Shown here in pieces: positions 36,993-46,965 of a stretch of DNA of 64,000 bases. This stretch comes from Lacipirellula limnantheis (GTDB taxonomy: Bacteria; Planctomycetota; Planctomycetia; Pirellulales; Lacipirellulaceae). The position numbers and the translations under genes are program-made. The stretch spans positions 5,671,786 through 5,735,785 of the forward strand of contig NZ_CP036339.1 of NCBI RefSeq assembly GCF_007746075.1. The letters run 5' to 3'. The notes under the pieces are model-generated. The model ran no database searches. It was not told the DNA's origin and saw nothing but the letters and a program-made list of their open reading frames with translations. Numbering within the stretch: the stretch's first letter is position 1; every line of letters starts with the position of its first letter.

Positions 36993-38600
36993 ATGTCGAC
37001 GATCGTGCCCCGCTATCTGGTTGCTTTTCACCCGAAGCGAGTCTCGCACCACTTTGTCGACGTGCTGGTGATCGGCGGCGGCATCGCCGGCCTGCGGGCG
37101 ACGATGGCCCTCGACCCCCGGCTTTCGACGCTCGTCGTCAGCAAGGACCAACTGCAAGAGTCAAACAGCGCCTACGCCCAGGGCGGCATCGCCGGCGTTC
37201 TCGGCGCCGATGACAAATTCGAAAACCACGTTGAGGACACCCTCGTCGCTGGCGCCGGCCTGTGCGATCGCGAAGTCGTCGAGATGGTCGTCCGCGAGGC
37301 GCCGGGGCACATTCGCCAGCTGATCGAATGGGGCACCTCATTCGACGAGTTGGAAGGCGAACTGCTTCTCGGCCGCGAAGGGGGCCACAGCCACAATCGC
37401 ATCGTCCACGCCCTCGGCGACGCCACCGGCCAGGAGATCATGCGCGCGATGATCGCCCGCGCCCGCGACGTCCTCAAAGCGCAGATCTGGCAAAACACCT
37501 TCACCATCGACCTCCTCACGAGCGACGATCGTTGCCGCGGCGCGCTCGTCTGGAACGAACGCCACGGCAAGACCTTCGTCTGGGCGAAGCAAACCATTCT
37601 CGCCACCGGCGGCGCGGGGCAGATCTTTCGCGAGACAACCAATCCGCCGGTCGCCACCGGCGACGGCCACGCCGCCGCGTTCCGCGCGGGGGCCGAGCTC
37701 GCCGACATGGAGTTCATGCAGTTTCATCCCACGGTCCTCTATATCGCCGGCAGCAGCCGTAGTCTCATCAGCGAAGCGGTCCGCGGCGAGGGCGCCATCC
37801 TGGTGAACGTCCTCGGCCACCGCTTCATGCCCGACTACGATTCGCGCGGCGAGCTTGCTCCCCGCGACGTCGTCAGCCAGGCGATTGCCGACCAGATGGA
37901 GAAGACCAAGCACTCCTGCGTCTACCTCGACCTCAGCCACCTCGGCGCCGAGAAGATGCGGGCCCGCTTCCCCGGCATCGCCCAGCGCTGCCGCGAGTTC
38001 GGCCTCGACATCGCCGTCGACCGCATCCCCGTGCGTCCCGGCGCCCACTACATGATCGGCGGCGTGAAGGTCGACCTCGATGGCCGCACGACGCTCGACG
38101 GCCTCTTCGCCGCCGGCGAAGTCACCAGCAGCGGCCTCCACGGCGCGAACCGGCTGGCGTCGAACAGCTTGCTCGAAGGCCTCGTCTACGGAGCCCGCGC
38201 CGGCGAAGCCGCGTCGGCCGCGGCGCTTGCCATGCCCGATTCCTATCAAGCAATCCCGCTGGAAAACGCCCCGGTGGCCCCGGCGACCGAACACCTCGAC
38301 CTGCAAGACGTCCGCAACGCCCTGAAGAGCCTCGTCTGGCGCGCCGCTGGCGTCCGCCGCAACGGCGACGGACTGCGCGACGCCGCCAAGTCGATCGAAC
38401 AGTGGCAACGCTACGCCCTGGCCCAGCAATTCTCCGACCCCGCAGGGTGGGAGTTGCAGAACATGCTCACCGTCGCGCGAGTCCTCATCGGCGCCGCGCT
38501 ACGCCGCGAAGAATCCCGCGGCGTTCATCTGCGCAGCGACTTTCCGGAGCAGGACGACGTCCACTGGCAGGTGCGGCTGGGCGACCGGCGGATTGAATAG
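36993..38600 (+). CDS. nadB: L-aspartate oxidase
   Basis: The protein has 535 residues. The FAD-binding signature is at 24-34 (VLVIGGGIAGL), followed by SAYAQGGIAG, HSHNRIVHALGDATGQEI, and the substrate-binding HPTVLY, EAVRGEGAIL and FMPDY segments. The C-terminal helical domain (from about 420) contains ALKSLVWRAAGVRR. It makes iminoaspartate from aspartate, the first step of de novo NAD synthesis in the cytoplasm. No nadA or nadC gene is adjacent. It converges with the Uma2-family gene with 30 bp between stops. Confidence 0.95.
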   Translation: MSTIVPRYLVAFHPKRVSHHFVDVLVIGGGIAGLRATMALDPRLSTLVVSKDQLQESNSAYAQGGIAGVLGADDKFENHVEDTLVAGAGLCDREVVEMVVREAPGHIRQLIEWGTSFDELEGELLLGREGGHSHNRIVHALGDATGQEIMRAMIARARDVLKAQIWQNTFTIDLLTSDDRCRGALVWNERHGKTFVWAKQTILATGGAGQIFRETTNPPVATGDGHAAAFRAGAELADMEFMQFHPTVLYIAGSSRSLISEAVRGEGAILVNVLGHRFMPDYDSRGELAPRDVVSQAIADQMEKTKHSCVYLDLSHLGAEKMRARFPGIAQRCREFGLDIAVDRIPVRPGAHYMIGGVKVDLDGRTTLDGLFAAGEVTSSGLHGANRLASNSLLEGLVYGARAGEAASAAALAMPDSYQAIPLENAPVAPATEHLDLQDVRNALKSLVWRAAGVRRNGDGLRDAAKSIEQWQRYALAQQFSDPAGWELQNMLTVARVLIGAALRREESRGVHLRSDFPEQDDVHWQVRLGDRRIE

Positions 38601-38630
38601 GCCTGAGTACGTTACTGATCGCTTGACCGC

Positions 38631-39230
38631 TTACGCGAAGATGTCGCCGACTCGAACTGATAATTCGGGGCACGCCAGGGGTGAGATTTGCTGATCGCCT
38701 GCATAAGACCGCCTGTCCGCATACGTTGAGCAGTTTGGCTTTCGACAAACTTCCACCGATTCACCCAAGAGATCGACGAGCCAATACTCTTGAATACCCG
38801 CCTTTGCATATCGAGGCAACTTCACGTGCCGATCCTTTTCGAGAGACGAGGCCGCAGACTCAATGACAAGGCGGACCTCCTTGGGCTGCGGAAGAGTAAC
38901 TCTGTAGCCGCCTGACTTTAGTTCCAACAGCGCGAGATCGGGTTCGAAAACCTGCCCGTCTGCAATCTGAACGGTACCTTGGATCAACAACTCGTACCGG
39001 TCCAGCACACTGACAAAGAGTCGAGTGAGACGAATCAGCGAGCTGTTATGTTCGGGTCCAGCAGGCGCCATCGGAGTAATTTGCCCTTCAATGAGTTCGA
39101 CCCTCCCGGACGACTCAAGAATCCCCGCCTTCAACATTTGGAGATATTGCTCCGTCGACAAGGGCGCCACCGGCAACCTAATGGTCCCGACTTCAGGCGG
39201 CCCGACGAACGTGGAATAGGCGCTGCTCAT
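38631..39230 (-). CDS. Uma2-family (DUF820) putative PD-(D/E)XK nuclease
   Basis: The protein has 199 residues from the ATG at MSSAYSTFVGPPEVGTIRLP. It has the DUF820 architecture: GRVELIEGQITPMAPAGPEH, the core acidic QVFEPDLALLE and the V-I-E-S-A segment, then KDRHVKLPRYAKAGIQEYW near the C-terminus, where Asp and Glu replace the usual nuclease residues. The family is very abundant in cyanobacteria and planctomycetes and its substrate is unknown. An upstream ATG would add 28 residues of non-family sequence. Confidence 0.85.
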   Translation of the reverse strand: MSSAYSTFVGPPEVGTIRLPVAPLSTEQYLQMLKAGILESSGRVELIEGQITPMAPAGPEHNSSLIRLTRLFVSVLDRYELLIQGTVQIADGQVFEPDLALLELKSGGYRVTLPQPKEVRLVIESAASSLEKDRHVKLPRYAKAGIQEYWLVDLLGESVEVCRKPNCSTYADRRSYAGDQQISPLACPELSVRVGDIFA

Positions 39231-39706
39231 AGCTTTGATTTTAAGGTCTCTCGACAACTGCCACAAACGGAGCTTCCAGCCCCTCGACTGCTCAAGGTCA
39301 TCAATTTCCCCCACTCCCGCCGAACCCCCGCCCCCGCCCCGGCGTAGCCCCTGGTATAGACACGCGAAAACCGCCGGGTTAGGCTTTCCAGCCTACCCTG
39401 GGCGGACCGTTGGGCGATTCGGCAGTCGCTAGGCGCCGTTCGCCGCAACTGTTGCCCTCGCGGCAACTTACCGCTCGCCGGATTTTATCTCCCCACTCCG
39501 GCGAGAGACCCCGACGACGGGGCTGCAGTCGACCCCGCCGACCGCCTCCTTTGGGGGCGGTCCGCGAGAGTGCGAACTAGTCTCGTCCCCAGGCATCGAT
39601 CGTCGTTCAAGCAGTCAGCATGGAGTTCAGCCGACGTATGAGTTCCCTCCCGACCGACCGGCCCCGCGTCGCCGAGTTCGTCCCTGTCGAACGAACCGAC
39701 GAGCCG
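39231..39706. other. Intergenic region before the ABC operon
   Basis: This 476-bp gap has no gene. It holds a hairpin GGTTAGGCT/AGCCTACCC near 39380-39402, and the hairpin GACCGCCTCC/GGGGCGGTC near 39539-39562. Some in-frame codons run into the ATPase gene from 39620, so the operon start may lie in it. Confidence 0.5.
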
Positions 39707-40426
<720 letters not shown>

Positions 40427-40441
40427 TGAATAAATGCTTTC

Positions 40442-40542
40442 AACACAGAGAACACAGAGGACACAGAGAATTTGAAGAGATGCCCGACGAGACGACTTCA
40501 GTCTAATCGCATTTCTCCGTGCTCTCTGTGCTCTCTGTGGTT
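40442..40542. repeat. CACAGAG-type inverted repeat inside the ABC operon
   Basis: AACACAGAGAACACAGAGGA on the left is mirrored by CGTGCTCTCTGTGCTCTCTG and TGTGGTT on the right, around a 40-base loop. It lies between the ATPase and the permease genes. Confidence 0.88.
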
Positions 40543-40581
40543 AAATCCTAAAGCGGTTAATCCTAAAACCGATAAAAAACC

Positions 40582-43344
40582 ATGAAGTGGAACGTTCTCT
40601 CCGCGATCTTCAAGCGCGATTTCATCAGCTACTTCTCGAATCCGACCGGATACGTCTTCATCTGCGTGTTCGTCGTCCTCAGCGCGCTCGCCACCTTCTG
40701 GCCGCCCGAGTTCTTCGCGAATAACCTGGCGAACCTCGACCAATTGAGCCGTTGGCTGCCGTTCATCATGCTGGTCTTCATCCCGGCCATCACGATGAGC
40801 GCCTGGGCCGAGGAACGCCGCCAAGGGACCGACGAATTGCTGCTCACCCTTCCCGCGAGCGACTTCGACGTCGTTCTCGGCAAGTACCTGGCCGGCGTGG
40901 CGATCTTCACCGTCTCGCTCCTCTTCTCCGGCCTGTCGATCTTCACGGTCTTCAACTACGGGCTCGGCAATCCCGACCCCGGTCTGTTCGTCAGCACATT
41001 CGTCGGCTACTGGTTCATGGGGATCGCGATGATCGCCATCGGCATGGTCGCCTCGTTCCTCACGTCGAACCTCACCGTGGGCTTCATCCTTGGCATGATC
41101 TTCAACATGCCGCTCGCGCTGTTCGGCGTCGCCGATTGGTTCGTCAAAGACCCCGCCTGGGCCGACACAATCCGCCGCTGGAGCGCCGTCTATCAGTTGG
41201 GCGACTTCAAACGCGGCGTTCTCAGCCTCGGCGGCATGACTTACTTCCTCGCCATCGCGGCGGTGATGATCTACGTCAGCATGATCCTCATCGGCCGCCG
41301 CCACTGGCAGTCGCGCGACGACGGCAAGTACATGCTCGCCCACTACGCCGCTCGCGGCCTAGCGCTATTGGCCCTCACCGTCGGCCTCACCGTCATCATC
41401 CAGGACCGCAACGCCCTCCGCGCCGACGTCAGCACCGAGAAGCTCAGCACTCTCTCGCCCGATACCCGCGAGCTCCTGGCCGATCTCCGCGACAATAAGG
41501 ACGTCAAGTCGATCAAGATCGACGCCTACGTCAGCCCCCAGGTCCCCACCGACTACACGGCGGTGAAGCTCAACCTCACCAACACCCTCGAAGAATTCAA
41601 AGCCCTCGGCGGCGGCAAAATCGACGTCGCCCTCCACGAGATCCAAAACTTCGGCCCTGAGGCTGAACTCGCCGAAAAAAACTTCGGCATTACCCCCCAA
41701 GAGCAAATCGTTACCGACGGCGGCGAGCAAAAAGTCGAAGAGTTCTTCATGGGCATCGCCGTCACCTCGGGCCTCGACAAGGTCGTCACCCCCTTCGTCA
41801 ACAAGGGCATCCCGATCGAGTACGAGCTCATCCGCTCGATCATGACCGTGGCCGACAAGCAGCGTCCCAAGGTCGGCATCGTCAACACCGGCATCAACAT
41901 CATGAACCCCGACGGTTCGCAGCGGGGCGAATGGCCGCTGATCACCGAGCTGCGCAAGCAATACGACGTCGTCAGCGTCGACGCCTCGCAGCCAATTCGC
42001 GGCAACTACGACGTCCTCCTCGCCGTGCAGCCCTCGATGCTCAGCCCCGACGCGTTCGCTCACTTCGTCGACGCCGTCCGCTCCGGCATTCCAACCGCCG
42101 TACTCGAAGATCCCCTCCCCTACTTCTACCCCGCCTCGATGCCCGGCACCGGCGAGCCGAAGCAATCGATGATGGGGGGCATGGGCGGCATGTTCGGCGG
42201 CGGCCAGACGGAACCGAAGGGCGACGTCGACGAGCTCTGGCGCCTCCTCGGCATTCGCGTCAACCCGATGGAAGTCATTTGGCAAGACTACGCCCCCGAG
42301 GCGAGCGTCCGCTCGATGCAAGATCCGCAGTGGGTTTTCATCGACGAGAACAACGGCAACAAGAAAGCCTTCAACGCGGATCTCGACGTTTCCTCAGGCC
42401 TCAACCAGTTGCTGGTCCTCTATCCCGGCTCGATCTCCCGCGTTGACGACTCCAAGCTAAAGTTCGAGCAAATCATCGCCACCGGCGTCGGCAATTCCGG
42501 CACGGCGCCCGCGCGACTCTTGCAGCGGTTCGATCCGCAGCGCCCCAATCCCAATCGCGAGTCCGTCCCCCGCATGCGCACCAAAGACGGCTATGTGTTG
42601 GCCGCTCACATCACCGGCCCGCCGCCGGAAGAAGACGCCGCGCTCGCCGCTCCGGCCAAGGAAGGGGTCGATCCCGCCGATGCGCCTGAAAACGCCGAGG
42701 AAAGCATCAAGGCCAAGAAGGCCAAGACCCGCGACATGAACGTCATCGTCGTCACCGACATCGATTGGATCATCCCCAGCTTCTTCTTCATCCGCGAGGG
42801 CGGCGAAGAGGCGTTCCTGCCGGCGACGCAGAACGTCACCTTCATCCTCAACATCGTCGACAAACTCGCCGGCGTCGACCGTTTCATGGACATCCGCAAG
42901 CGTACCCGCATCCATCGCACCCTTGCCAAGATCGACGAAGCCACCGCCGCCAGCCGCGACGAGGCGAGCAAGAAGCAAGACGAGTTCATCGCCGACATCA
43001 ACAAAAAAGAGGAAGCGGCCCGCAAGGCGATGGCTGAAAAGATCGATCAGGTCGAAAGCCGCACCGACATCAGCACGATGGAAAAGGACGTCCTTCTCGA
43101 GCAAGTCCGCATGCGCGAGCAGAACAAGCTCGACGCCGAAGTCCGCGCCCTCGCCGCGCAGCGGCGCCGGCAAATCAAGGAGAATGACTACAAGCTCGAT
43201 CAAGACATCCGCTCGGTCCAAGACCGCTACAAACTCTACGCGATCCTGATTCCCCCAATTCCGCCGCTATTGCTAGCGCTCGCCGTCTTCTTCCGCCGAC
43301 GCGAACTCGAACGCCAAGGCGTCTCCCGCGAACGACTGAAGTAA
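40582..43344 (+). CDS. Fused ABC-2 permease and GldG-like auxiliary protein
   Basis: The protein has 920 residues. The N-terminal 245 residues are an ABC-2 permease with about six membrane helices, beginning NVLSAIFKRDFISYFSNPTG (GldF-like). From about 255 it is GldG-like, an extracytoplasmic ABC_transp_aux domain (STLSPDTRELLADLRDNKDV and later KVGIVNTGINIMNPDGSQRG), interrupted by Met/Gly-rich sequence near 530-540. A coiled-coil segment of about 780-880 precedes the C-terminal membrane helix (about 888-906). Usually GldF and GldG are separate; here they are one polypeptide. A DUF4340 gene follows. Confidence 0.92.
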   Translation: MKWNVLSAIFKRDFISYFSNPTGYVFICVFVVLSALATFWPPEFFANNLANLDQLSRWLPFIMLVFIPAITMSAWAEERRQGTDELLLTLPASDFDVVLGKYLAGVAIFTVSLLFSGLSIFTVFNYGLGNPDPGLFVSTFVGYWFMGIAMIAIGMVASFLTSNLTVGFILGMIFNMPLALFGVADWFVKDPAWADTIRRWSAVYQLGDFKRGVLSLGGMTYFLAIAAVMIYVSMILIGRRHWQSRDDGKYMLAHYAARGLALLALTVGLTVIIQDRNALRADVSTEKLSTLSPDTRELLADLRDNKDVKSIKIDAYVSPQVPTDYTAVKLNLTNTLEEFKALGGGKIDVALHEIQNFGPEAELAEKNFGITPQEQIVTDGGEQKVEEFFMGIAVTSGLDKVVTPFVNKGIPIEYELIRSIMTVADKQRPKVGIVNTGINIMNPDGSQRGEWPLITELRKQYDVVSVDASQPIRGNYDVLLAVQPSMLSPDAFAHFVDAVRSGIPTAVLEDPLPYFYPASMPGTGEPKQSMMGGMGGMFGGGQTEPKGDVDELWRLLGIRVNPMEVIWQDYAPEASVRSMQDPQWVFIDENNGNKKAFNADLDVSSGLNQLLVLYPGSISRVDDSKLKFEQIIATGVGNSGTAPARLLQRFDPQRPNPNRESVPRMRTKDGYVLAAHITGPPPEEDAALAAPAKEGVDPADAPENAEESIKAKKAKTRDMNVIVVTDIDWIIPSFFFIREGGEEAFLPATQNVTFILNIVDKLAGVDRFMDIRKRTRIHRTLAKIDEATAASRDEASKKQDEFIADINKKEEAARKAMAEKIDQVESRTDISTMEKDVLLEQVRMREQNKLDAEVRALAAQRRRQIKENDYKLDQDIRSVQDRYKLYAILIPPIPPLLLALAVFFRRRELERQGVSRERLK

Positions 43345-43349
43345 CGCCT

Positions 43350-43388
<39 letters not shown>

Positions 43389-43399
43389 CGGGGCTTCCG

Positions 43400-45304
43400 A
43401 TGTCCGAATCCGCCAAGACCATCACGTTCGTCACCCTCGGCGTCATCGCCGTGGCCGCCGCTTATTTCATCGATCGGCCGACGCAGGCGGTCAACGTCAG
43501 CTCGCTCGTCGGCACGACGCTGAACACGCAGTTCGAGGTCGACACTCCCAAGCGGCTGCGGATCATCAAGTTCGACCGGCCGACGGCCGAGACGAAGCAG
43601 TTCGAGGTCGCGTCCGTCGACGGCGTTTGGCGCATTCCCTCAAAGCAAGACTATCCGGCCGACGCCACCCAGCAGATGGCGGCCGCCGCCAACGCCCTGA
43701 TCGACCGCAAAGTGCTGCGCGTCGCCGGCGAGACCGCGCAGTCGCACGAAGAATTCGGCGTCATCGACCCCCAATCCGCCAAACTCGACTCCAATAGCGA
43801 GGGGGTCGGCACCCGCGTCGTCATGAGCGACGCCGACGACAAGACTCTCGTCGACATGATCATCGGCAAAAAAGTGAAGGACGCCGAAGGGCAGCGTTAC
43901 GTCCGCAACAGCAATCAAGACGTCGTCTACATCGTCGAGCTCGATCCCGAGCCGCTGTCGACCAACTTCGACGACTGGATTGAAGACGACCTGCTGAAGC
44001 TCAGCCCCTTCGATTTGACGCGAGTCTTCATCAACGACTACTCGGCCGACCTCAGCTTCGGCATGACGCAGGATGGCCGCATCGTCCCGCAAGTGAGCTG
44101 GGACCGCCGCAGCGAGATCACGGTCGACTACGACAGCAAAGACGCGAAATGGACGCTCGGCGACTTGAAGACGTTCGACAAGTCGACCAAGCAAATGGTC
44201 GAGCAGAAGCTCGCCGATGATGAGGAAATCAATCAAGAGGCGCTCAACGAGCTGCGCAACGGTCTCGATGACCTGTTGATCGTCGACATCGCCCGCAAGC
44301 CGACGGGCCTCAGCGACGATCTGAAGGCGGGCGCCGATTTCATGACCAACAAGGAGGCCTTCCAAGACCTGGTGGCCAAGGGCTTCTCGCCCGTCCCGCT
44401 CAAACCGGGCGCTCCGCCCGAGATTCTCTCCAGCGAAGGCGAGCTCATTGCCACCCAACGCGACGGCGTCGAGTACGTCCTTCGCTTCGGACAGTTGCAG
44501 GTCCAAACCGATAGCGCCGACGGCGAAGCGCCAGCCGATCCCGCGGCCGCCGCCGCCGAAGCTGCCAAGGCCGCGGGCCAAGATGGCAAGGATTTGCGCC
44601 GCTACCTGTTCGTGATGGCCCGCTTCAACGAAGACGCGATCCCGAAACCAGCGCTCAAACTCCTGCCCGCCGCGCCGACGGAAGCACCGCCGACGGAACC
44701 CGCTGTCGAGGAGCCGGCGACCGAAGAACCAGCCGCCGAAACGCCCGCCGCGGAACAGCCGGCCGCAGCGACCGCCAGCCCCACCGACGCCGGCGGCGAT
44801 CAGGAGTCGTCGTTGCAAAACAACGAGCCGACCGACGAAACGGAGCCCGCGGCCGAGCCCCCCGCTGAGGAGACGCCCGCCGAGGAGACGCCCGCCGAGA
44901 CTCCGGCCGACGCGCCAGCTGACGCGGCGCCACCCGCCGCCGAGGCGCCAGCCGACGCGCAGCCCGCTGCGACTGGCACGGAGGCAGCCGCCGACGCCAA
45001 GCCCGCGGCGTCCGACGCCGACAAGCTCGCCGCCGAGCGTGCCGCCATCGAGCAAGAAAACCAGCGGCTGCAGGACGAGTACAACGAAACGGTCGAGAAG
45101 GGCAAGAAGCGCGTCGCCGAATTGAACGAACGCTTCGGCGACTGGTACTACGTCATCTCCAACGACGTCTACAAGCAGATCCACCTCAGCCGCGACCAGG
45201 TCATCAAAAAGAAAGGCGACCCCGCCGAGGGCGCGCCGGCCGACGATGCCAACCCGCTGCAAGGCCTCCCCAACCTCCCCATCGGCGCCCCGCCGACGGA
45301 GTGA
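43400..45304 (+). CDS. DUF4340 domain membrane protein
   Basis: The protein has 634 residues. One N-terminal membrane helix (about 6-24) anchors a periplasmic part. The DUF4340-type region runs from about 65 to 220 (QFEVASVDGVWRIPSKQDYP and DDKTLVDMIIGKKVKDAEGQ), with a similar second segment to about 400. Residues 440-560 are Pro/Ala/Glu/Thr-rich low complexity. The C-terminus is helical. DUF4340 proteins accompany gliding-type ABC systems, as here. It ends the operon 39707-45304. Its role, probably sensing or moving an envelope substrate, is not known. Confidence 0.88.
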   Translation: MSESAKTITFVTLGVIAVAAAYFIDRPTQAVNVSSLVGTTLNTQFEVDTPKRLRIIKFDRPTAETKQFEVASVDGVWRIPSKQDYPADATQQMAAAANALIDRKVLRVAGETAQSHEEFGVIDPQSAKLDSNSEGVGTRVVMSDADDKTLVDMIIGKKVKDAEGQRYVRNSNQDVVYIVELDPEPLSTNFDDWIEDDLLKLSPFDLTRVFINDYSADLSFGMTQDGRIVPQVSWDRRSEITVDYDSKDAKWTLGDLKTFDKSTKQMVEQKLADDEEINQEALNELRNGLDDLLIVDIARKPTGLSDDLKAGADFMTNKEAFQDLVAKGFSPVPLKPGAPPEILSSEGELIATQRDGVEYVLRFGQLQVQTDSADGEAPADPAAAAAEAAKAAGQDGKDLRRYLFVMARFNEDAIPKPALKLLPAAPTEAPPTEPAVEEPATEEPAAETPAAEQPAAATASPTDAGGDQESSLQNNEPTDETEPAAEPPAEETPAEETPAETPADAPADAAPPAAEAPADAQPAATGTEAAADAKPAASDADKLAAERAAIEQENQRLQDEYNETVEKGKKRVAELNERFGDWYYVISNDVYKQIHLSRDQVIKKKGDPAEGAPADDANPLQGLPNLPIGAPPTE

Positions 45305-45880
45305 TCGCGTTGATCCAACGTCTTCGCAGCCTAGAGCGCTGGCCCACGGCCCTCCACCTTGGGGCGTAGGCGGGGTTGCGCGGCGTCGCGGGCGCCGGCT
45401 GGTGGCCAAAAACAGTTGGTGATATTTTGTGCACTATCTGCTATGGTGCGCCAATTCGCGCCCTCGCTGCGCGCCGAGGTTCTTTGGCAATCCAGTCCCA
45501 TCACGCCACGCGCTGCGTCACCCTCCCGCTGCGCCCATCCTCCCGGGAGGGCGAGGCTCCCGTCGCCTAGCAGCCGTCAATTGTGTCGCGACAGAAAGCC
45601 ACGCCGCCCGTCAGTTTTGACGCAAGCCACGAGACGGCCGCCACTTACGGCAACGTCATTCTGTCGCGAAAAATCGCATCCGCGTCGTCGCCGCCATGGC
45701 GACAGAATAGTGAGACTTGCTTGAGGGTGATGGCCGTCGGCGGCCCGCAAACGAACCATCCGCATCGACTCGCGACATTTGTCGCCATCCAGTGCGACGC
45801 AACTCGCGACACTGCAACGACCTAGAACATCTGTCGCCAGAAACGCGCGACGCGACAAATCGCCCTTGGGCGACACATTG
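45305..45880. other. Intergenic region with TGTCGC word cluster
   Basis: This 576-bp gap has no supported gene. The left part holds the palindromic word CCTCCCGGGAGGG near 45540. The right part carries the TGTCGC cluster described separately, then the REP-like element and the insertion sequence. Confidence 0.5.
45584..45875. repeat. Cluster of TGTCGC / GCGACA words
   Basis: Ten occurrences of TGTCGC or its complement start at 45584, 45588, 45662, 45699, 45772, 45780, 45806, 45832, 45852 and 45870. At 45584-45593 two overlap as TGTCGCGACA, a perfect palindrome. The base composition of the window would give well under one in this length by chance. Confidence 0.8.
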
Positions 45881-45895
45881 CAGCCCCCGGCTCCG
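45881..45895. repeat. REP-like element, left fragment cut by the insertion sequence
   Basis: CAGCCCCCGGCTCCG is the left end of a REP-like copy; its right part is at 46855-46935. TCCG (45892-45895) is repeated at 46855-46858 as the target duplication. Confidence 0.88.
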
Positions 45896-46854
45896 CAACA
45901 TTATGCAAACGCCATCAGATCGTTTCCTCGTCGCAAGTGGTTTCTAGCGGCCTGGATGCAGAGTTTGGCGTTCACCCAGAGGGTGACGCGCGGCAGTCGC
46001 CTCACCCAGTTGGGGAGTGGTCCGAGCCCGCCGCCGAAATTGGTGAGTTGAGCGAAGCGTTGCTCGATGTACGTCCGCTGCTTGAAGAGTGCTTGGCCAT
46101 CGGCGGTCGTCAGCAGTTCGATCGACTGCAAGCGGCCGATGCTGTGGCGGCGGTGGCCCAGCGCTCGTCCCGCGCGACGCTGCGGAGCGATCAACGTCAC
46201 GCCCGACCGTGCGGCGATCTCGTGCAGCGGGTTGCTGTCGTAGTTGCCGTCGGCCAGGACGCAGCCTCCGCCGACTTGCGGCAAGAGTCGCCGGGCGACC
46301 GTCTGTTCGCTCACGTTGAGCGGCTGGATTTCGCACGCCACGAGCGCATCGATCGTCCAGACGGCGTGCAGCTTGTAGCCGCGGGCCGGGCCGCCGACGC
46401 CATGCCCGCGCGTGGCGTCGGGATCCTTGCTGAAGCCTCCTACCGGCAACGGCTTACCGTCGAGGAAGCTCACCTCCGGCGGGTGCGGGCCCTGCCAGCA
46501 ACGCTTCCTCAACCGCTCGATCAGTTCCACGGCCGCCGCCGTGCGGAGACGACGGCTCGCCGTCGATTGGCTCGGCAGCCGCACCTGCCATGACGACGGC
46601 CAATTCTCCGGCCGACACGCCCAACTCACCGGTCGATCGTGGATCACCGCCCAGAGATAGACGCCGACGATCCAACTGACCGAATAGACGTGTCCCGAAC
46701 GATCGCTGCATAACCGCCGAGTCAAACGGTATAGTACGCTCCAGAGTTCGCGTTCCATGGCTCACCTCCTAGAAACGTGTCAGGTCTCTAGGAACAGCCT
46801 GGAACGCGGGCCTTTTTACCGCTAGCGACGCGTGCTAGCTATTGCATTATGTTG
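45896..46854 (-). mobile_element. Insertion sequence of 959 bp, IS4/IS5-superfamily type
   Basis: The left end reads CAACATTATGCAA and the right end, on the other strand, CAACATAATGCAA: terminal inverted repeats with one mismatch in 13. The 4-bp TCCG duplications flank it. It is inserted inside a REP-like repeat, which rejoins exactly if the element and one TCCG are removed. The single transposase gene ends inside the left terminal repeat. A 4-bp duplication fits IS5-type elements. It looks intact and recent. Confidence 0.92.
45901..46758 (-). CDS. DDE transposase of the insertion sequence
   Basis: The protein has 285 residues. The candidate DDE triad is Asp100 (SFLDGKPLPV), Asp170 (VLADGNYDSN) and Glu232 in the YIEQRF motif (Tyr230, Arg234). 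This fits DDE transposases of the IS4/IS5 superfamily. The N-terminal domain (1-90) is helical and DNA-binding-like. It is full-length with no frameshift. The TAA stop lies in the terminal inverted repeat. Confidence 0.9.
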   Translation of the reverse strand: MERELWSVLYRLTRRLCSDRSGHVYSVSWIVGVYLWAVIHDRPVSWACRPENWPSSWQVRLPSQSTASRRLRTAAAVELIERLRKRCWQGPHPPEVSFLDGKPLPVGGFSKDPDATRGHGVGGPARGYKLHAVWTIDALVACEIQPLNVSEQTVARRLLPQVGGGCVLADGNYDSNPLHEIAARSGVTLIAPQRRAGRALGHRRHSIGRLQSIELLTTADGQALFKQRTYIEQRFAQLTNFGGGLGPLPNWVRRLPRVTLWVNAKLCIQAARNHLRRGNDLMAFA

Positions 46855-46935
46855 TCCGCCGGGGGGTCGCGCACCACGCCCACGCGGTTGGCAGCGTGAT
46901 CACCGCTACCTACCCCCCGGAGGAGCCGGGGGCTA
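46855..46935. repeat. REP-like element, right part (interrupted copy)
   Basis: From TCCG it continues CCGGGGGGTCGCGCACCACG, and the right hairpin CCCCCCGGAGGAGCCGGGGG ends near 46935. With 45881-45895 it makes one REP-like copy (C-G at the variable left-stem position). Confidence 0.85.
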
Positions 46936-46965
46936 AAGGGATCGTTGCCAGGCGTTGCCTGTCGC

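Noticed and set aside
45359-45947. Several frames of 60-120 residues in the gap before the insertion sequence
   Set aside because: They overlap one another on both strands, are low-complexity, and cover the TGTCGC cluster and repeat; no ribosome sites.
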